NCBI GenBank assembly: GCA_049965775.1
Contig: JBMFVX010000030.1
Span: 1 to 27,440 of the forward strand
From: JABEVB01 sp049965775
GTDB taxonomy: Bacteria; Planctomycetota; Phycisphaerae; WQYP01
Length of the DNA stretch: 27,440 nucleotides
Direction: 5' to 3'
Position numbers and translations under genes: made by a program. This document shows positions 16,489-22,835 of this stretch, in pieces. The notes beneath the pieces were generated by a model, which worked only from the letters and a program-made list of their open reading frames with translations, searched no databases and had not been told where the DNA came from. The first letter of the stretch is position 1; each line of letters begins with the position of its first letter.

Positions 16489-18057
16489 CTAAGCAGCCAC
16501 CGGCGCATTCATATCCAGAACCTTTTTAACCAGAGGAGATCCGTTGCAGAAGGCCTTAATGGTTGCCAAAAGTTTGGCTTCAAGCTCCGGCGTAAGTTCC
16601 TTCTTGGTGTTGATCTCTTCGCGAACAGCCGCACCGGTCGAGGCAAAGTAGTCCAAAAAGTCACGTTCCCATTGGCTAACATCACGCAGCGCCACCTGAT
16701 CGAGCAGGCCTTGCGTGCCGGCAAATATTACCGCAACCTGATCCACGACTTCCATCGGCTGGTATTGCGGTTGCTTGAGCAATTCCACCATACGAGCTCC
16801 ACGATCAAGCTGCTTTTGGGTGCTTGCATCCAGCTCGGTGCCAATTTGGGTAAAGGCTTCCAACGCGCGATAGGCGGCTAAATCCAATCGCAGAGACGCC
16901 GCGACCTTTTTGTGCTTCATCGCCTTCACCTGGGCTGAACCGCCCACGCGGCTTACTGAGATACCCACGTTTACGGCCGGCCGCACGCCCGCGTAAAACA
17001 GGTCTGGCTCCAGATATATCTGCCCGTCCGTGATGCTGATAACGTTGGTTGGAATATAGGCCGAGACTTCGCCTTCCTGTGTCTCAATGACCGGCAGGGC
17101 CGTCAACGATCCGCCGCCATTTTCCTTGGAAAGTTTGCAGGCACGCTCAAGAAGACGGCTGTGCAGGTAGAAAACGTCTCCCGGATAAGCCTCGCGGCCC
17201 GGTGGACGCCGCAACAGCAGCGATAGCTGGCGGTACGCCTGTGCCTGCTTGGATAAATCATCGTATACGCAAAGGGTGGCCTTGCCCTGCCACATAAAAT
17301 ATTCCGCCATAGCGCAGCCCGAATAGGGAGCAATATACTGCAGCGGAGCGGCATCCGAGGCGCCGGCGTTGACGACAATGGTGTAATCCATGGCACCCGC
17401 ACGCTTGAGCATGTCAACCACGCCGGCCACGGTAGATTCCTTTTGACCTATGGCCACATACACGCAAATAACTTCATCCGGCGTTCCGAAAAATTTCTTT
17501 TGATTGATGATGGTGTCAATCGCAATGGCGGTTTTGCCGGTTTTACGATCGCCAATGATCAGTTCGCGCTGGCCACGACCAATCGGAATCATGGTATCAA
17601 TGGCCTTGATACCGGTTTGCAACGGCTCTTTCACCGGCTGACGATCCGCAATACCGGGGGCTATGATGTCCACCTTACGGGTTTCGTTCGCCTGGATTGG
17701 CGGACCACCGTCAATGGCCTGCCCCAGCGGGTTAACAACGCGGCCCAGAAGCTGCCGCCCTACCGGCACCGAAAGTAACTGCCCGGTAGACCGCACCAAA
17801 TCACCTTCTTTGATCTGGAAATAGTCTCCGAGCACAACGGCTCCGACGGTTTCTTCCTCAAGGTTAAACACCTGACCGTAGATATTATTTGGAAACAAGA
17901 GCATCTCGCCGGCCATTGCATTCTTCAAGCCATAGATGTGCGCAATACCATCGCCTACTTCAATAACCTTGCCAACCTGAGCAGTTTCCAGTTTACCGTC
18001 GAAACTCGATATCTCGCGTTCCAAAATTGCGGCAATTTCATCAACCTTAAACTTCAT
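16489..18057 (-). CDS. atpA: F-type ATP synthase subunit alpha
   Basis: The alpha subunit alternates with beta in the F1 hexamer and carries the non-catalytic nucleotide sites. The protein has 522 residues, close to the usual 500-515. The N-terminus has the helical 'EIAAILEREISSF' segment that binds delta, then the VGDGIAHIYGL beta-barrel segment. The P-loop is GDRKTGKT (169-176), the normal alpha form. YSGCAMAEYFMW and LLRRPPGREAYPGDVFYLHS are also characteristic, as is the SVSRVGGSAQVKAMK arginine-finger region. ATG 18057 has GAGGTG 5 nt upstream. Confidence 0.98.
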   Translation of the reverse strand: MKFKVDEIAAILEREISSFDGKLETAQVGKVIEVGDGIAHIYGLKNAMAGEMLLFPNNIYGQVFNLEEETVGAVVLGDYFQIKEGDLVRSTGQLLSVPVGRQLLGRVVNPLGQAIDGGPPIQANETRKVDIIAPGIADRQPVKEPLQTGIKAIDTMIPIGRGQRELIIGDRKTGKTAIAIDTIINQKKFFGTPDEVICVYVAIGQKESTVAGVVDMLKRAGAMDYTIVVNAGASDAAPLQYIAPYSGCAMAEYFMWQGKATLCVYDDLSKQAQAYRQLSLLLRRPPGREAYPGDVFYLHSRLLERACKLSKENGGGSLTALPVIETQEGEVSAYIPTNVISITDGQIYLEPDLFYAGVRPAVNVGISVSRVGGSAQVKAMKHKKVAASLRLDLAAYRALEAFTQIGTELDASTQKQLDRGARMVELLKQPQYQPMEVVDQVAVIFAGTQGLLDQVALRDVSQWERDFLDYFASTGAAVREEINTKKELTPELEAKLLATIKAFCNGSPLVKKVLDMNAPVAA

Positions 18058-18145
18058 TATGTCACCTCAACAACATCTAAAATAAGCCATGTATGCCGAT
18101 GGCGGACGGCGCTTTCAATAGAGCGCCCGACGCCGCAGCGGACAA

Positions 18146-18745
18146 CTACACCATCATGCGGGCCGAAGCCGCCCGAACATTCAACGCAACCTGACGCTCC
18201 AATCCCAAACGCATCGTATCGAGTTGCGTGCGGACAGAGCCATCCACAAGCGCATCGCCCACCTTTATCTGCACACCGCCGATCAGCAGAGGATTGCACG
18301 ATACCGTCAACACCACAGGCCGCTGCAGCCTGGCTCCAATAGCGCCGGCAAGGCGCTGACGAACCGCATCGTCCAGCGGTTCGGCCGTGATAACGTCAAC
18401 CGCAACTTCTCCACTCTGTTCGGATAGCACCCTGCCAAAGCTCTCCAAAAGGCCCGGCACAAGCTCCAGCCGATCACGTCGGGCCATCGCCTTGAGTGTC
18501 CGCCAGGTAAGCTCGTTTAACTGTGGAGCCAGCAACTTCTCCAAAACGGCCATTTTTTCTTCAGAGCCGACGGTTACGGCTTCAAAAAAGACCCGCGTTC
18601 GAGGCGACAATCTCAGCAGTTCACCCAATGCTTCGATGTCGCCCTTAACGGCGTCCAATGCTCCTGCCTTGCGGGCGGCGTCAATCATTGCCTCCGCATA
18701 AACACGGCATATCGCCAGTGAGTCTAAAAGTTCATATGAAGCCAT
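18146..18745 (-). CDS. atpH: F-type ATP synthase subunit delta
   Basis: From ATG 18745 this is a 199-residue protein; family members are usually about 175-185 residues. Delta (OSCP in mitochondria) ties the b stalk to the top of F1. N-terminal 'YAEAMIDAARKAGALDAVKGDIEALGELL' style helices and the C-terminal ITAEPLDDAVRQRLAGAI, NPLLIGGVQIKVGDALVDGS match the family, the latter being its best signature. A GTG two codons upstream (18751) is an alternative start. The ribosome-binding site is weak. The gene sits between atpF (42 nt away) and atpA (88 nt). Confidence 0.93.
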   Translation of the reverse strand: MASYELLDSLAICRVYAEAMIDAARKAGALDAVKGDIEALGELLRLSPRTRVFFEAVTVGSEEKMAVLEKLLAPQLNELTWRTLKAMARRDRLELVPGLLESFGRVLSEQSGEVAVDVITAEPLDDAVRQRLAGAIGARLQRPVVLTVSCNPLLIGGVQIKVGDALVDGSVRTQLDTMRLGLERQVALNVRAASARMMV

Positions 18746-18787
18746 AATCACGTGCCAGGCTCTTAACCCGACTTCCTTTTGTGGCAG

Positions 18788-19429
18788 CTACCGTCCGGTG
18801 GCCCCGTTCAATTCGCCCAGCGATTCCTGAAGTAAGCGATCGCGATCTATCGGGCCTATCTCACGCCGCAGAATCTTACCGGCAATCGCTACGCTTAAGT
18901 CGGCAGTTCTACCGGCAATATCCATAAGGGCCTGATCCCGGGCTGATTCAATATCTTTTATCGCCTGATCTTTAATGCCCTGTGCTTCGGTCTCGGCTTT
19001 GCGGCGGATCATGTCCGCCACGCGAACAGCTTCCGTCTTGGCCTGAGTCAATTGTTCGGCGGCCTGTCGCTGCACTTCGGCAATTTTTTCTTCAAGTTGC
19101 TTCCGCGTCTGGTCTACACGGGCTTGGGCATCGGCGGCGGCCTGCACGCTCTCGCGAATAGCCTGCTCGCGTTGCTTTAACCCCTGCAACAGGGGACGCC
19201 AAGCGAACTTACCCAGCACCGTCAGCAAAATAATAAAAATGACCAGTGTAAAAAAGGCCATGCCGGGATCTATCGAAAGCAGGCCCCCGGCACCACCACC
19301 GCCGCCCGACGGTGCCGCATGGGCCACAGCCGGAGCGGCCAGCGCCAGTACCACCGCTGCAATCTGAACCCAGCAACTCGGCGATGCCACCATGCGGTTC
19401 GCGCGATTTACCTGCAACATCATAGTCAT
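18788..19429 (-). CDS. atpF: F-type ATP synthase subunit b, with N-terminal signal-like extension
   Basis: Subunit b forms the peripheral stalk. Residues 56-76 are the single membrane helix and the segment from about 80 onward is a long charged coiled coil ending in an 'AGKILRREI' delta-binding region. Unusually there is an extra N-terminal segment: a hydrophobic stretch (about 22-36) ending AHAAP, like a signal-peptide cleavage site, then a run of glycines before the membrane helix. If cleaved, the mature protein would begin near Ala39. ATG 19429 with GGTGG 7 nt upstream is the preferred start; a TTG at 19453 abuts its own AGGAG too closely. Only one b gene is present, with no b'. Confidence 0.93.
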   Translation of the reverse strand: MTMMLQVNRANRMVASPSCWVQIAAVVLALAAPAVAHAAPSGGGGGAGGLLSIDPGMAFFTLVIFIILLTVLGKFAWRPLLQGLKQREQAIRESVQAAADAQARVDQTRKQLEEKIAEVQRQAAEQLTQAKTEAVRVADMIRRKAETEAQGIKDQAIKDIESARDQALMDIAGRTADLSVAIAGKILRREIGPIDRDRLLQESLGELNGATGR

Positions 19430-19492
19430 GGCTGATCCACCATTTTCGAACAACTCCTGTTCATGAGACTGCGAAACATTTTCACCGCAGTT

Positions 19493-19810
19493 TTAGAACG
19501 CACCGTTGCGAACCAGCACAATCATGACCAGCACCAGCAGCAGGAAGGTAAAACCTTCGATAATTGCGGCCGCCAGAAAGAACTGAACGCGAATGGTGGT
19601 GATCAACTCCGGCTGCCGGGCTGTGGCTTCGCACATGCTGCCGCCAATCGAACCTACACCCGCACCGGCGCCGCCCACACCGGCACCGCCGCCTATGAGC
19701 GCACCGGCGATTTTGACTGCCGCCGCCATACCTGCGGCGCTTGCCGCCGGGGCTGCTACCGCAACCTGATGAGCCATCTGCGTGGCCGCGGCTTGTGTTG
19801 TTGTATCCAT
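19493..19810 (-). CDS. atpE: F-type ATP synthase subunit c
   Basis: From ATG 19810 (AAGGAG 7 nt upstream, the strongest ribosome-binding site in the operon) the protein has 105 residues. Two membrane helices form a hairpin: the first is Gly-rich (about 35-58, AGVGGAGAGVGSIGG), the loop is ARQPE (64-68), and the second carries the ion-binding Glu85 in AAAIIEGFTF. Compared with the usual 70-90 residues there is an extra N-terminus of about 25 residues rich in Ala, Gln and Thr. At the position of the Na+-ligand Gln of Na+-type rings there is Val52, and Gly follows Glu85 rather than Ser/Thr, so the ring should be H+-specific. A strong ribosome-binding site fits the high copy number needed. Confidence 0.95.
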   Translation of the reverse strand: MDTTTQAAATQMAHQVAVAAPAASAAGMAAAVKIAGALIGGGAGVGGAGAGVGSIGGSMCEATARQPELITTIRVQFFLAAAIIEGFTFLLLVLVMIVLVRNGAF

Positions 19811-19903
19811 GTGTTTACTCCTTAAAAAAATGTTCCATGAGAACAATCCATCGCCATCAAATGCCGACAACACCGCCGGCTTCGGCTCGCCTGTTTTCAA
19901 GGC

Positions 19904-20923
19904 TTAATGGTCCCGTATAACCGCCTCGGCAATGTAAGCCGCACTCAGCAGCGTAAAAATAAACGCCTGGAGAAAAGCCTCCAGCAGGTGCAGCGATTCA
20001 AAGGCGGTTCCAAACAGCACCACCGGAATACCGATCAGGCTGCGGGCCACGTAGCCGGCAGCCAAAAATATCATGCTTACAAAAACCGCGATCACCAGCG
20101 GCCCCGACATCATTACGGCGAACAAACGCATGGTCAGCGACAGCGGCTTAACCAGCGTGCTAAGCAATTCAAGAACAAAGAAAATCGGCCCCAGAAGCCA
20201 CGGTAGGGGCACCGTGGGCACCATTCCCTTGAAGTAGATGAATATCCCTACCGGCAGCGCCAGAGGCCACGCCAAGGGTTTAGGAGCTACCTCGCAGGCG
20301 ATCCGGTCATCAGGCGCACCGCTATTTTTAGCAGCAACGTGACGCCCCTCGCCCAGGGGATGCTCATCCATACTATGACGCTTCGCATGGCGGGCGATGC
20401 GAATGTGCTCAAGCACGCCTGTCACATGCACCGTAAGGAACGTACAAATCGCCAGGCAGGCAGTCACCGTAACGTTGCCCGTCGGTCCGCCCCAGAACTC
20501 CGGAATAGTCAAATTCGTATAATGATTGACTATCTGAATCACCTCATTTACCGGCAGCATGCCCATGAGGTTGCACAGAAGAATAAAAAAGAAGCAGGTC
20601 CAAAGATAGGGAGTAAAAGTCTCCGCCCAAGGCCCCAGCATTGGATCAAAAATTTCGCGACGGAGAAAGTCGAGCATCGCTTCAAGCATATTAAAAATGC
20701 CCGTCGGCACCGGGTTGCGCTTCATGCGGATAGCCATGACCGGAAAGATGATCAGCATCAGCACCCCGGCGATAATGATCATCAGCGATTGATTGGTGAT
20801 ATAAACCGGGAAGCCGAACGCATGAAACAACGGCTTATGAATCAGGCGATGGCCCACCACGCCGCTTAACACATCCGCGTCAGCGAGATTCATGAATGGT
20901 GCCGCTGTAAAAAGCGAAATCAT
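19904..20923 (-). CDS. atpB: F-type ATP synthase subunit a
   Basis: From ATG 20923 the protein has 339 residues and several membrane helices; it forms the proton half-channels beside the c-ring. The essential arginine is R266 in LSLTMRLFAVMMSG. The last helix contains LLEAFLQAFIFTLLSAAY (313-330), with Gln319 and His312 equivalent to E. coli Q252 and H245. The usual Asn four residues after the arginine is Val270, and the acidic residue equivalent to E219 is Pro275. A charged loop (about 173-215) is inserted between helices. The open frame extends upstream to 21160 across the preceding gene, but that part is hydrophilic and unlike the family. No clear ribosome-binding site is seen at 20923; ATG 20893 is an alternative. 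Confidence 0.95.
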   Translation of the reverse strand: MISLFTAAPFMNLADADVLSGVVGHRLIHKPLFHAFGFPVYITNQSLMIIIAGVLMLIIFPVMAIRMKRNPVPTGIFNMLEAMLDFLRREIFDPMLGPWAETFTPYLWTCFFFILLCNLMGMLPVNEVIQIVNHYTNLTIPEFWGGPTGNVTVTACLAICTFLTVHVTGVLEHIRIARHAKRHSMDEHPLGEGRHVAAKNSGAPDDRIACEVAPKPLAWPLALPVGIFIYFKGMVPTVPLPWLLGPIFFVLELLSTLVKPLSLTMRLFAVMMSGPLVIAVFVSMIFLAAGYVARSLIGIPVVLFGTAFESLHLLEAFLQAFIFTLLSAAYIAEAVIRDH

Positions 20924-21005
20924 AAAGTTTGCATTGTCCCAACGTTGTCGCCCGCAGGCCCACCGCCCGCCAGAGCAGTGCCGCCGATCAGCAGGGCCAA
21001 GTCTT

Positions 21006-21539
21006 TTAACCCATCCGGGTGCCGGCGTCAACCACAGTCGCCGAAGCAGCCAACCTGCCGACGCCATATCCCCGCCGCAGGGCAGCCTGTTTAATAGCCC
21101 AGGATTCGGCCAGCGTCTCGGCCAGCAGCATCGCCAGGTAAAAACCCGACATCCAGGCAATCAGCGCAGTTCTATGCACCGACTGCGGCCCGACAAATAC
21201 CACCACCGAGGCACCGATCACAACCCCCAGCAGCCGCGCCATGTTGGCAAACATGGCACACCTAAGCAGCAGCGAAACTTCCTGCTGGATCAGTAGAATC
21301 ATCGGAGCCACCGCAATCAATCCGATTCCAAGGCAAATCACTGCGGCAAGCAACATCTCCTGCCATCCTGTCGTCCAGCCGACAAGTGCGAGGGAAGCCT
21401 TCCCCACGATACAAGCCAGCACGATCGCCAGCGCCGGAGAAAACGCCAGCGTTAACCTGACATGGCCCGTACCGGCGGCCAATGAGCCGGTGGCAGAGTT
21501 TTTTAGTGGGACGTAGCTCATAGTGTCTGTGTATGCCAC
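21006..21539 (-). CDS. AtpI-like four-helix membrane protein B (paralog of 21983-22468)
   Basis: This 177-residue protein has four predicted membrane helices and no enzyme motif. Residues 61-147 align without gaps to residues 51-137 of the protein at 21983-22468, with about 28 identities in 87 by hand count. They share EM..LAA, GL.A.AP, LLRCA, the Arg at 102, W129, FY (133-134), E141 and W147. Position just before atpB, size and helix count match AtpI (ATP_synt_I family), a small membrane protein that helps c-ring assembly or Mg2+ supply, and the Arg-rich third helix is also compatible. The family call is inferred. It may start at GTG 21539 (6 nt after the atpZ stop) or ATG 21521; neither has a decisive ribosome-binding site. 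Confidence 0.75.
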   Translation of the reverse strand: MAYTDTMSYVPLKNSATGSLAAGTGHVRLTLAFSPALAIVLACIVGKASLALVGWTTGWQEMLLAAVICLGIGLIAVAPMILLIQQEVSLLLRCAMFANMARLLGVVIGASVVVFVGPQSVHRTALIAWMSGFYLAMLLAETLAESWAIKQAALRRGYGVGRLAASATVVDAGTRMG

Positions 21540-21545
21540 CTAACA

Positions 21546-21938
21546 TTACTTCTGTTTATTCTTCCGCAGGATGGATTTAATCTGCAGATACATTTCCCCA
21601 ACGAACGCCATGAGCACAGCCACTATGGTGGCTATGCCGCCAAAACCATACCGGTCATCCAACCAGTGTCCCACAAGCCCAAAAATAAGGATGACACCAA
21701 AAAATTCCACGCCCATCGCGGCAAAACGCGCGAAGCTGGCCATAGAGCTTGCGTTCTGCTCGGCACTCACGCCCGATGGCCTTTCCAGTCGCCGACTGGC
21801 ATGATCATCTAAACGATCCAGTGCCTCCGAAGCTCCGCCGCTTAAATTGCGATCTTTCGCTGCAGGGCCACCATGCACTTGGTCGCCTGGATTTTGCAGG
21901 CCACTTTCAGGGTCCGATTCGGGCTGCTTTTGGACCAT
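21546..21938 (-). CDS. atpZ: AtpZ-type F0F1 ATPase accessory subunit
   Basis: This 130-residue protein has a long hydrophilic N-terminus (about 1-68, rich in Asp, Glu, Arg, Ser) and a C-terminal helical hairpin in the membrane (about 76-90 and 99-117). The hairpin carries the AtpZ/AtpI-family pattern: 'AMGVEFFGVILIFGLVGHWLDD', then an aromatic/Gly turn (RYGFGG) and a second helix. Such proteins are encoded at the start of many F-ATPase operons and are thought to aid Mg2+ supply or assembly of the complex; they are not part of the motor. It lies between the two AtpI-like paralogs, 44 nt after the first and 6 nt before the second. ATG 21938 is supported by a GGCGG-like site only. Confidence 0.85.
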   Translation of the reverse strand: MVQKQPESDPESGLQNPGDQVHGGPAAKDRNLSGGASEALDRLDDHASRRLERPSGVSAEQNASSMASFARFAAMGVEFFGVILIFGLVGHWLDDRYGFGGIATIVAVLMAFVGEMYLQIKSILRKNKQK

Positions 21939-21982
21939 AAGTTAACCGCCGTTAAAGATTGTAGTATTTTTCACAAAGTCCG

Positions 21983-22468
21983 TCAAGCCCCACGGGAAGG
22001 CATCGCCCCAGCAGGTTCGGTCGAACCAACCTGTTCCACCCGTATCCGATGCAATGCCCAAGCCGCACCATAATGCTCGCCAAACGCCAACATAAAATAA
22101 AACGTCGCTGCCCACATCAGAAAGCCCACGCGGTCTATCTTGCCCCCCGCGAGGATGATTACAAATGCTATGCCCACTGCCGTTAACAGCGTTCGGGTGA
22201 GCGTGGCCAGCAGAGCACATCGCAGAAGAGCCTGTGCTCCGCGTCCCAACAAAACACAAAAGGGCGCCGCCGCCAGCAAGCCGGCCAGTAAGTTCACAGC
22301 CGCAGCGAGGTGCATCTCATTTATGAGCAGCGGTCGGTGCAGCATGGCCAGCAGCGTTGTGGCCAAAAAGCCCCCCAGCAGAACCGTAATGAACGGCACA
22401 GTTATTAAGCCTAGTCGCAGTCGCCAAATCGCCATGTTTCCAAATGCCTTCAATGGATTCCTCTGCAT
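21983..22468 (-). CDS. AtpI-like four-helix membrane protein A, first gene of the atp operon
   Basis: This 161-residue protein has four predicted membrane helices (about 18-42, 53-76, 84-107, 115-135) and a short polar tail. It is paralogous to the product of 21006-21539: EM (51-52), AAAP (66-69), LLRCA (81-85), R92, R113, W119, FY (123-124), E131 and W137 are all kept at a constant offset of ten. Its third helix, LLRCALLATLTRTLL, resembles the ATP_synt_I (AtpI) pattern with conserved arginines, and its place at the head of the atp operon fits. The function is inferred. ATG 22468 has no Shine-Dalgarno; an in-frame TTG at 22453 has AGAGGA 5 nt upstream and is a credible alternative. Confidence 0.75.
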   Translation of the reverse strand: MQRNPLKAFGNMAIWRLRLGLITVPFITVLLGGFLATTLLAMLHRPLLINEMHLAAAVNLLAGLLAAAPFCVLLGRGAQALLRCALLATLTRTLLTAVGIAFVIILAGGKIDRVGFLMWAATFYFMLAFGEHYGAAWALHRIRVEQVGSTEPAGAMPSRGA

Positions 22469-22477
22469 CTAAAATGC

Positions 22478-22528
22478 GCCGCAGATTATTTTCGAGCCCG
22501 CTCCGAAAAGCCAATTAATAGCTGCGGC
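22478..22528 (-). promoter_or_regulatory. nested hairpin in the predicted atp operon leader
   Basis: On the minus-strand RNA, GCCGCAG (22528-22522) pairs with CTGCGGC (22484-22478). Inside this lies a second hairpin: TTTTC, bulged G, GAG, tetraloop CGGG, CTC, GAAAA (22509-22489). The two stems take up nearly the whole predicted leader of about 63 nt, ending 9 nt before the first start codon. It may control mRNA stability or translation. Confidence 0.4.
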
Positions 22529-22537
22529 AGTTCAAAC

Positions 22538-22546
22538 AATATACCA
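22538..22546 (-). promoter_or_regulatory. candidate atp operon promoter (extended -10)
   Basis: TGGTATATT on the minus strand (22546-22538) is an extended -10 element. The -35 region 17 nt upstream (GTTTCA) is poor, as is common with extended -10 promoters. Transcription would start near 22531, leaving a leader of about 63 nt. No better promoter was found upstream of the first atp gene. Confidence 0.4.
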
Positions 22547-22637
22547 TGCGGCCACAACTATGAAACACGCCCCGCCACAATCCTTCATTATTAGCATACC
22601 TCTGCAGCACCATTAACTAACCTTATGGAACGAGCGC

Positions 22638-22835
22638 ATGGTCTTGATAATCCTGCACTCAAAGCAGGTTCTCCACCCAAACCTATGCGTGACCGCCGCA
22701 CCGAAAAGCATCGCCGGATTCTCAGCATCTTTGCGCGACGACCAGTTCAAGATTACAATAGAGGAAAGGATAGGCCGTCGGCTGGCCGAGGCCGGCCGAA
22801 ACGTGAGATTTAACTTTACTCATGAAATTGGATGA
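22638..22835 (+). CDS. possible small protein, 65 residues, overlapping the AsmA-like gene start
   Basis: An open frame from ATG 22638 encodes 65 residues; its second half (DDQFKITIEERIGRRLAEAG, then RNVRFNF) looks like ordinary soluble alpha/beta protein. Its TGA overlaps the ATG of the next gene (ATGA at 22832-22835), a common sign of coupled genes. Against it: the first ATG has no good ribosome-binding site, and a promoter-like pair lies inside it. I do not recognise the family. It could be a true small gene, the tail of a decayed longer gene, or chance. Apart from this frame and the regulatory sites listed, the 363-nt divergent gap 22469-22831 shows nothing else. Confidence 0.3.
   Translation: MVLIILHSKQVLHPNLCVTAAPKSIAGFSASLRDDQFKITIEERIGRRLAEAGRNVRFNFTHEIG
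22731..22759 (+). promoter_or_regulatory. candidate promoter for the AsmA-like gene
   Basis: TTGCGC (22731-22736) and TACAAT (22754-22759, 5/6 to the -10 consensus) are separated by 17 nt. Transcription would start near 22766, about 66 nt before ATG 22832. Confidence 0.4.

Noticed and set aside
15873..16529. 218-codon plus-strand open frame opposite atpG
   Set aside because: It runs antisense across atpG and past its start, with no recognisable protein features.
19493..19810. Na+-dependent ATP synthase
   Set aside because: The c subunit lacks the Gln and Ser/Thr Na+ ligands, and the accessory genes do not look like the AtpQ/AtpR set of N-type ATPases.
20924..21160. N-terminal extension of atpB
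   Set aside because: The 79 extra residues are basic and Trp/Arg-rich, unlike subunit a, and overlap the AtpI-like gene in another frame.
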